Part shown: positions 1 to 4,082 of the stretch, piece after piece | Numbering within the stretch: the stretch's first letter is position 1 | Layout of the letters: each line of letters starts with the position of its first letter | DNA from: Pseudobowmanella sp964228145 | GTDB taxonomy: Bacteria > Pseudomonadota > Gammaproteobacteria > Enterobacterales > Alteromonadaceae | NCBI GenBank assembly: GCA_964228145.1 | Contig: CAXQZJ010000110.1 | Location: 1 to 5,419 of the forward strand | Length of the DNA stretch: 5,419 nucleotides | Direction: 5' to 3' | The notes under the pieces: generated by a model | Databases searched by the model: none | What the model was told of the DNA's origin: nothing | Seen by the model: only the letters and a program-made list of their open reading frames with translations | Translations under genes and position numbers: made by a program

Positions 1-144
1 AGTCATGCCCAATACGCGGGTGTAAAAGTCCAACGAGCGCGTTGGATCAGCAATCCGCAGCATGGTCTGGTTAAACACAAACCCGTTTGTTGCAGGGTCT
101 TTTTGATCACACAGGCCTTCTGCCTGTTCGAAATGACGAGACAT
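1..144 (-). CDS. gloA: Lactoylglutathione lyase (glyoxalase I), N-terminal part
   Basis: This is the first 48 codons of a gene that continues past the left edge. Glyoxalase I isomerises the hemithioacetal of methylglyoxal and glutathione to S-lactoylglutathione in the cytoplasm, the first step of methylglyoxal detoxification. The call rests on residues 24-48, which read FNQTMLRIADP followed by SLDFYTRVLGMT, the beta-strand and helix that open the first VOC-fold module. This stretch matches the long (about 175-residue) class found in human and Pseudomonas enzymes. Gln26 sits where that class has its first metal ligand (Gln34 in human GLO1), whereas the short E. coli GloA has His there. The start at 144 is supported by GGAGA at 152-156, seven bases upstream. 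It follows rsd in the same direction across a 109-base gap and could be read from its own promoter or by read-through. The remaining metal ligands lie outside the window. Confidence 0.88.
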   Translation of the reverse strand, partial: MSRHFEQAEGLCDQKDPATNGFVFNQTMLRIADPTRSLDFYTRVLGMT

Positions 145-253
145 AGCGGTTTCTCCGTCGCAAAAACCATCAGATGGGGACGACTGACACAAATCCCAAT
201 CTTTATGGCGGGATTACCGCCCTGACCACGCGCAGGGCATGGCCGCAATCGAA
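145..253. other. rsd-gloA intergenic gap with two competing hairpins
   Basis: The gap between the rsd stop and the gloA start contains two small inverted repeats. One pairs GGCGG (207-211) with CCGCC (217-221) around a five-base loop. The other pairs GCCCTG (219-224) with CAGGGC (233-238) around an eight-base loop. They share bases 219-221, so only one can form at a time. Neither is followed by a T-run on either strand, so neither is a standard intrinsic terminator. They may protect the rsd 3' end or may be chance. I see no convincing -35/-10 pair for gloA; TAAAGAT just downstream of the hairpins on the minus strand is the best -10-like match and is weak. Confidence 0.35.
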
Positions 254-700
254 TTACAGGTGGTGAGTATGTAATGAATGAATCAGTTCATCTTCCAATT
301 CAAAGCGCACTTCCAGTTGCTGACCAAGATCCGATAAATCACTGTCAAAGGTCGAAAACTGTTTTTCGTCGTTGTTGCTGGCATATTTATCGTTGAAGCG
401 CAGCGCCGCGTCAGTGCTGGGCATTATGTCAGGCACAATACGTTGATAAAGCTCTGAGTCGTCATCGGCAAACTGTGTGTAGATTTCAAAATGACCGGCA
501 GACAAGTAATCCATTAAGATTTCGCAGAATGCTTCAATTTTCAGGGCATCGGGTAAGCTTTGTGCTTCGCGCTGATAAGGTGGTAATCCAGCCAGTTCGC
601 AGTACAGCACCAGTAATTGCTGACGCTCAGCTAACCAGTTATCAATGGCGCTGTGGGCCCCGCCCCAACGCTGTTTCGCAAGTTCAACACCGCTTAACAT
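254..700 (-). CDS. rsd: Rsd/AlgQ family regulator of sigma-70 (anti-sigma D)
   Basis: The 148-residue cytoplasmic protein matches Rsd of E. coli and AlgQ of Pseudomonas, which bind region 4 of sigma-70 and lower the housekeeping sigma pool in stationary phase, favouring alternative sigma factors. Diagnostic stretches are RWGG at 11-14, IDNWLAERQQLL at 19-30, the family signature FCEILMDYLSAGHFEIY at 58-74, RFNDKY at 101-106 and RFELEDELI at 132-140. All sit in an all-helical protein. It is about ten residues shorter than E. coli Rsd (158), with the difference mainly at the C-terminus, which ends HTHHL. The frame is open upstream to 754, but I chose the ATG at 700. AGGAG at 708-712 lies seven bases before it, the family begins at about this point, and the best promoter would place the transcript start near 738, inside the longer version. 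It is divergent from nudC, the same arrangement as in E. coli. Confidence 0.92.
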   Translation of the reverse strand: MLSGVELAKQRWGGAHSAIDNWLAERQQLLVLYCELAGLPPYQREAQSLPDALKIEAFCEILMDYLSAGHFEIYTQFADDDSELYQRIVPDIMPSTDAALRFNDKYASNNDEKQFSTFDSDLSDLGQQLEVRFELEDELIHSLHTHHL

Positions 701-744
701 AGTCTTGCTCCTGTATTTATAACAATACTCCTCGCAAGATTGAG

Positions 745-773
745 TGTATATCAAACCAGCTAAATAGCGACAC
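745..773 (-). promoter_or_regulatory. Candidate extended -10 promoter of rsd
   Basis: Read on the minus strand, TGATATACA gives an extended -10 (TG at 752-753, hexamer TATACA at 745-750, four of six matches to TATAAT plus the TG). The -35 zone at 17-base spacing (768-773) is poor, as is usual for extended -10 promoters. Transcription would start near 738 and give a leader of about 38 bases before the rsd ATG. An alternative is TATAAA nearer the gene, but it falls almost on the ribosome site. Confidence 0.45.
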
Positions 774-799
774 TGAGAGAAGGAAAATTCTGTTAAAAT
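771..799 (+). promoter_or_regulatory. Candidate extended -10 promoter of nudC
   Basis: TGTTAAAAT at 791-799 is an extended -10: TG at 791-792, one base, then TAAAAT at 794-799 with five of six consensus matches. The -35 zone at 771-776 (CACTGA) is weak, which fits the extended type. Transcription would start near 806, leaving a leader of about 25 bases. Its -35 zone overlaps that of the divergent rsd promoter candidate. Confidence 0.5.
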
Positions 800-830
800 A
801 CGGCCAGAGGTTATCTTTAAGCGAGGTAAT

Positions 831-1634
831 ATGAGCCCTCAAACGCACAGCGAATCAAAGGTTCACTGGATCGTTTTTCATCGTGACAAAGTGCTGATCG
901 AACACGATAAATCAGCGCTACCGACCGGTGTCGCCCCCCACCAGCGCATGGATCTTGAATACGAGCATGAGTTGGTCTTACCGCTGCCAAATGGCGAGCA
1001 GGCGTATGTTATCGATTTGGGTTACCAGGCCATTGATGATGGTGTTTACAATCCGATCTCCTTGCGTCAGGCCTTGTTGAGCATGGAGCATCAGTGGTTC
1101 GAGACTCTCGCACGCGCCTGGCAGAGCGTGTTGTTTTTGCGTACGCACCGGTATTGCGGCCAATGCGGTGGCCAAATGCAGCGGGTTGACTGGGAGTTAG
1201 CAACCCAATGTTATCAATGCAAGCATCGCTGCTATCCGCGAATTTCCCCCTGCATCATTGTCGCGATTCGTAAAGGCGACAAGATTCTGTTAGCTCAGGG
1301 GCAACATCACAAAGACGGTATGCACTCGGTGTTAGCGGGATTTGTCGAAAGTGGTGAAACCCTCGAACAGGCAGTGCACCGAGAGGTATTTGAAGAGGTG
1401 GGTATTCAGGTTACCAACTTGCGCTATTTTGACAGCCAGCCCTGGCCGTTTCCCCATTCTTTGATGGTCGGTTTTTTAGCCGACTGGGAAAGCGGCGAGA
1501 TTCAGGTAGACGGCAAAGAGATTCTTCACGCAGATTGGTTCCTGCCCTCGGCCTTACCCACTACGCCGCCATCATTTTCCATCGCAGGCCGCTTGATTTC
1601 ACATACGTTAAACCAAGTGAATAATCCGGATTAA
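831..1634 (+). CDS. nudC: NADH pyrophosphatase / NAD-RNA decapping hydrolase NudC
   Basis: NudC hydrolyses NAD(H) to NMN(H) and AMP and removes the NAD cap from the 5' end of RNAs, working as a cytoplasmic dimer. The 267-residue protein (E. coli 257) shows every expected element. There is an N-terminal domain to about residue 100. A zinc ribbon follows with Cys109, Cys112, Cys127 and Cys130, in the same C-x2-C-x14-C-x2-C spacing as E. coli. The Nudix box spans 170-192 with Gly170, Glu176, Arg184, Glu185, Glu188, Glu189 and Gly191. SQPWPFPHS at 202-210 is the signature that separates NADH pyrophosphatases from other Nudix enzymes. GAGGT at 823-827 lies close before the ATG but matches the anti-Shine-Dalgarno well. 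The gene is divergent from rsd and upstream of hemE, as in E. coli, and ends 20 bases before a terminator hairpin. No key residue is missing. Confidence 0.96.
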   Translation: MSPQTHSESKVHWIVFHRDKVLIEHDKSALPTGVAPHQRMDLEYEHELVLPLPNGEQAYVIDLGYQAIDDGVYNPISLRQALLSMEHQWFETLARAWQSVLFLRTHRYCGQCGGQMQRVDWELATQCYQCKHRCYPRISPCIIVAIRKGDKILLAQGQHHKDGMHSVLAGFVESGETLEQAVHREVFEEVGIQVTNLRYFDSQPWPFPHSLMVGFLADWESGEIQVDGKEILHADWFLPSALPTTPPSFSIAGRLISHTLNQVNNPD

Positions 1635-1650
1635 GCTGAATTCAGGATAT

Positions 1651-1687
1651 AAAAAACCCCATCCGGAGATGGGGTTTCAAAGTTTTT
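1651..1687. terminator. Bidirectional intrinsic terminator after nudC
   Basis: CCCCATC (1657-1663) pairs perfectly with GATGGGG (1668-1674) around the tetraloop CGGA, and the flanking AAA/TTT extend the stem to ten base pairs (1654-1677). On the plus strand the stem runs into TTT, then TTTTT at 1683-1687. On the minus strand it is followed by an unbroken run of six T. It should end nudC transcripts and, even more efficiently by the usual U-tract rule, any antisense transcript coming from the hemE side. Confidence 0.85.
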
Positions 1688-1806
1688 AGCGTGGTGGTCT
1701 CGTATACCGAGCTTCTTGTTTTTGTTCACTAGCATGGCTTTTATAGCATCGCTTTTTGACATATGGCAAGTTTTTCGTCGATTTTTTTATCGATTGATGG
1801 GTAAAG
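1688..1806. other. T-tract-rich spacer upstream of hemE
   Basis: This part of the nudC-hemE gap is rich in short T-runs (1719-1723, 1739-1742, 1753-1757, 1771-1775, 1782-1788). It contains a perfect TTGACA at 1756-1761 without a good -10 at the right distance; the best is TCGATT at 1778-1783. TCGAT (1778-1782) and ATCGA (1789-1793) form a weak hairpin with a T6 loop. A 39-codon reading frame (1734-1853) runs through it without a ribosome site. The region may be curved DNA or an upstream promoter element; I see no recognisable operator. Confidence 0.3.
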
Positions 1807-1835
1807 TGCCCAAACATCGCATTTCGGTGTACAAT
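1807..1835 (+). promoter_or_regulatory. Candidate hemE promoter
   Basis: TACAAT at 1830-1835 matches five of six bases of the sigma-70 -10 box. The -35 zone 17 bases upstream, TGCCCA at 1807-1812, is weak (three of six). Transcription would start near 1842, giving a leader of about 29 bases. The competing choice is the perfect TTGACA at 1756-1761 with a poor -10, which would give a leader of about 80 bases. Confidence 0.4.
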
Positions 1836-1859
1836 TCGGGCCAATTTACGTAGTCCGTC

Positions 1860-1873
1860 GGAGCTCTCTTTTG
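1860..1873 (+). promoter_or_regulatory. Ribosome site and TTG start codon of hemE
   Basis: GGAG at 1860-1863 lies seven bases before TTG at 1871-1873. Going upstream in this frame there is no ATG, GTG or TTG before the stop TAA at 1802-1804. The first ATG downstream is codon 14, which would remove the conserved LKNDRYLRAL segment. The TTG is therefore the only start that fits both the ribosome site and the protein family. Confidence 0.85.
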
Positions 1874-2935
1874 CAACCTCTAAAAAACGATCGATATTTA
1901 CGCGCCCTGATGCGCCAACCTGTTGATGTGACCCCAGTCTGGATGATGCGTCAGGCAGGGCGTTATTTGCCAGAGTACCGCGAAGTTCGTGGTCAGGCTG
2001 GTGACTTCATGAGCCTGTGTAAAAACCCAGAATTGGCCTGTGAAGTGACCCTACAGCCGTTACGCCGTTTTGATTTAGATGCTGCAATTTTATTTAGCGA
2101 CATTTTGACCATTCCTGATGCCATGGGTTTAGGTTTGTATTTCGAAACCGGCGAAGGTCCGCGTTTTGAACGCCCGATCACCTGTCTGGCCGATATTAAG
2201 AAGCTGCCTGATTTCGATCCTGAACAAGAACTGGGTTACGTCATGGATGCGGTTCGCACCATTCGTAAAAATCTCAATGGTGATGTCCCCCTGATTGGTT
2301 TTTCCGGTAGCCCGTGGACCCTGGCAACCTACATGATCGAAGGCGGCTCGAGTAAGGCGTTCACCAAAATCAAAAAGATGGCGTTTGCAGAACCAGAGAG
2401 TCTGCATCTGTTATTGGATAAACTGGCCGACTCAGTGACCCACTACCTGAATGCGCAAATTGCTGCGGGTGCCCAATCGGTGATGGTATTTGATACCTGG
2501 GGCGGCGTTTTATCACCCCGTGATTACCAACTGTTTTCTTTGCAGTATATGGAGAAGATCGTTAATGGTCTGACCCGCCATGCAGACGGCCGTAAAGTGC
2601 CTGTTACCTTGTTCACTAAAAACGGCGGTATGTGGCTTGAGAAAATCGCTGCTACCGGCTGTGATGCAGTCGGCCTTGATTGGACCATTAATATTGACGA
2701 AGCGCGCCGCCGCATTGGCGACAAGGTTGCGCTGCAAGGCAATATGGACCCGTCTATGCTGTATGCGCCACCGGCACGTATTGAACAGGAAGTGCAGGAT
2801 ATTCTGGCAGGCTTTGGTGTGGGTTCAGGCCACGTGTTTAATCTGGGTCATGGCATTCATCCGGATGTGCCACCCGAGCACGCCAAAGTCTTTATCGATG
2901 CCATCCATAAATACAGTAAGCCTTATCACTTATAA
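1871..2935 (+). CDS. hemE: Uroporphyrinogen decarboxylase HemE
   Basis: HemE removes the four acetate carboxyls of uroporphyrinogen III to give coproporphyrinogen III. This is the step that commits tetrapyrroles to heme rather than siroheme or cobalamin, and the enzyme is a cofactor-free cytoplasmic dimer. The protein has 354 residues, the same as E. coli HemE as I recall it, and is nearly collinear with it. It carries the family signature PVWMMRQAGRYLPEYR at 22-37 (Arg27 and Arg31 bind substrate carboxylates). The active-site Asp77 lies in ILFSDIL, Tyr154 in WTLATYMIEGG, FDTWGG is at 207-212, and His327 is in NLGHGIHP; these correspond to human Asp86, Tyr164 and His339. It starts with TTG (see the ribosome-site entry), which may lower translation. 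It lies downstream of nudC in the same direction but behind a terminator, so it probably has its own promoter. It converges on queG. Confidence 0.97.
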   Translation: MQPLKNDRYLRALMRQPVDVTPVWMMRQAGRYLPEYREVRGQAGDFMSLCKNPELACEVTLQPLRRFDLDAAILFSDILTIPDAMGLGLYFETGEGPRFERPITCLADIKKLPDFDPEQELGYVMDAVRTIRKNLNGDVPLIGFSGSPWTLATYMIEGGSSKAFTKIKKMAFAEPESLHLLLDKLADSVTHYLNAQIAAGAQSVMVFDTWGGVLSPRDYQLFSLQYMEKIVNGLTRHADGRKVPVTLFTKNGGMWLEKIAATGCDAVGLDWTINIDEARRRIGDKVALQGNMDPSMLYAPPARIEQEVQDILAGFGVGSGHVFNLGHGIHPDVPPEHAKVFIDAIHKYSKPYHL

Positions 2936-2942
2936 GTAACTT

Positions 2943-2976
2943 GCCTGCTCAGGCATCTCTGGGCAGGCCTTTCTCT
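2943..2976 (+). terminator. hemE terminator overlapping the 3' end of queG
   Basis: GCCTGC (2943-2948) pairs with GCAGGC (2963-2968). A T-G wobble and CAG/CTG extend the stem to ten pairs around a six-base loop (2953-2958). The stem is followed on the plus strand by CTTTCTCT, a modest pyrimidine tail. The hairpin begins eight bases after the hemE stop and covers the last codons and stop of queG, so the same bases encode the QueG C-terminus. On the minus strand it is not followed by a T-run, so it is mainly a hemE terminator. Confidence 0.6.
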
Positions 2977-4082
2977 ACCACCCTGATTAACCGTTGTGTG
3001 TGTCGGCTTTCCCGGTTCTGTTGCGCCAACTGTTGATCTAGTGCCCATTGGGCATGTTCCGCAACAAGAGGATCGTCACCGCTAATCGCCTCTTTTAGCT
3101 GTGCGATGATCTCGTCGCTACTATCAGCGTTACCCATCGCCACGGCAATATTACGCCGCCAGCGTTGAAAGCCAATACGCCGTATCGGTGAGCCCTCAGT
3201 ACGTTTTAAAAACTGTGATTCACTCCAGCTAAACAGCTCTGTCAGGGGCAGCCCCAGCAATCCTTCTCTCGCCTCAAAATCCGGTTCATCGGTCAATGGA
3301 GCAAACCGATTCCAGGGGCATGCCAACTGGCAATCGTCACAACCGTAGATTCGGTTGCCCATTTTACTTCGTAATGGTTCTGGAATACTGCCATCCAGCT
3401 CTATGGTCAGATACGAGATACATTTACGCGCGTCGACTACATAAGGCTCGACAATCGCACCAGTAGGGCACAGGGTCATACACGCTGTACAACTGCCGCA
3501 GGCAGGCTCTACCGGAGAGTCGACCGGCAGCGGCAAATTAATAAACAGTTCGCCCAGAAAGAACCAGCTACCGGCTTGTTTGCTCAAGGTTAAAGAATGC
3601 TTACCGGTCCAGCCGATGCCAGCCTTTTCTGCTAACGCATGTTCCAACACAGGCGCTGAGTCGACAAACGGACGAAACGCCACCTCTGGTAAGGTTTCCC
3701 TTAACGCCTCACCGAGCTTTTTAAGTTTATTCCGTAGCACCTTGTGATAGTCGCGGCCTACAGCGTAACGACTGATATAGCCCAGTTGGTTTTGTTTCAG
3801 TGTTCGGGCAAAGCTCGCATCGGGCGGCAGGTAATTGAGTCGCACACATACCACCCTCACCGTACCGGGCAGTAATTCAGCAGGTCTTGCGCGCTTCATG
3901 CCGTGGTTTTGCATAAACTGCATATCACCGTGATAGCCGTTATCAAGCCAGGCTTGCAAGAACTTTTCGTGACGGCTAAGGTCAATGTCACTAATGCCAA
4001 CATCATGAAAACCCAGTGCTTTTGCCGTGGTTTTTACACTATCTGCAAAGTGCTGAAGTTGAGAGTCAGAATATGCGGTCAT
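2949..4082 (-). CDS. queG: Epoxyqueuosine reductase QueG
   Basis: QueG reduces epoxyqueuosine to queuosine at position 34 of tRNAs for Asp, Asn, His and Tyr, the last step of queuosine synthesis, using cobalamin and two [4Fe-4S] clusters. The 377-residue protein (E. coli 379) has the expected layout. The N-terminal cobalamin-binding domain includes RYAVGRDYHK near 105-114. RPFVDSAP near 137-144 carries the conserved Asp (141) proposed as proton donor. The ferredoxin-like part has Cys195, 198, 201 and 205 in C-x2-C-x2-C-x3-C-P, then Cys221 and Cys248, 251 and 255 in GCDDCQLACPW. A HEAT-like C-terminal part ends VVEKGLPRDA, the same ending as I recall for E. coli. The frame stays open to a GTG at 4124, but the ATG at 4082 fits family length. 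No clear Shine-Dalgarno precedes it. The gene converges on hemE (13-base gap) and its start overlaps that of nnr. Confidence 0.96.
   Translation of the reverse strand: MTAYSDSQLQHFADSVKTTAKALGFHDVGISDIDLSRHEKFLQAWLDNGYHGDMQFMQNHGMKRARPAELLPGTVRVVCVRLNYLPPDASFARTLKQNQLGYISRYAVGRDYHKVLRNKLKKLGEALRETLPEVAFRPFVDSAPVLEHALAEKAGIGWTGKHSLTLSKQAGSWFFLGELFINLPLPVDSPVEPACGSCTACMTLCPTGAIVEPYVVDARKCISYLTIELDGSIPEPLRSKMGNRIYGCDDCQLACPWNRFAPLTDEPDFEAREGLLGLPLTELFSWSESQFLKRTEGSPIRRIGFQRWRRNIAVAMGNADSSDEIIAQLKEAISGDDPLVAEHAQWALDQQLAQQNRESRHTQRLIRVVEKGLPRDA
4073..4082. other. Head-to-head overlap of queG and nnr start codons
   Basis: The ten bases ATGCGGTCAT hold the likely nnr ATG (4073-4075, plus) and the queG ATG (4080-4082, minus). 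If both starts are right, each gene's ribosome site and promoter lie inside the other gene's coding sequence. I recall queG and nnr (yjeS/yjeF) also being adjacent and divergent in E. coli. The alternative nnr start at 4127 would remove the overlap. Confidence 0.55.

Noticed and set aside
161..176. Possible minus-strand terminator CCAT-CTG-ATGG followed by TTTTT before gloA
   Set aside because: The stem is only four pairs with a three-base loop, too weak, and it lies just upstream of the gloA ribosome site.
3..248. 81-codon minus-strand frame covering the gloA start region
   Set aside because: It is out of frame with the clear glyoxalase sequence (FNQTMLRIADP) and runs through its ribosome site; it is a shadow.
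701..754. Longer rsd reading frame starting at 754
   Set aside because: The extra 18 residues have no family counterpart, the ATG at 700 has a strong AGGAG, and the best promoter would start transcription near 738, inside the extension.
2580..2939. 119-codon plus-strand frame inside hemE
   Set aside because: It is a shifted frame over strongly conserved HemE sequence, with no domain or ribosome site of its own.
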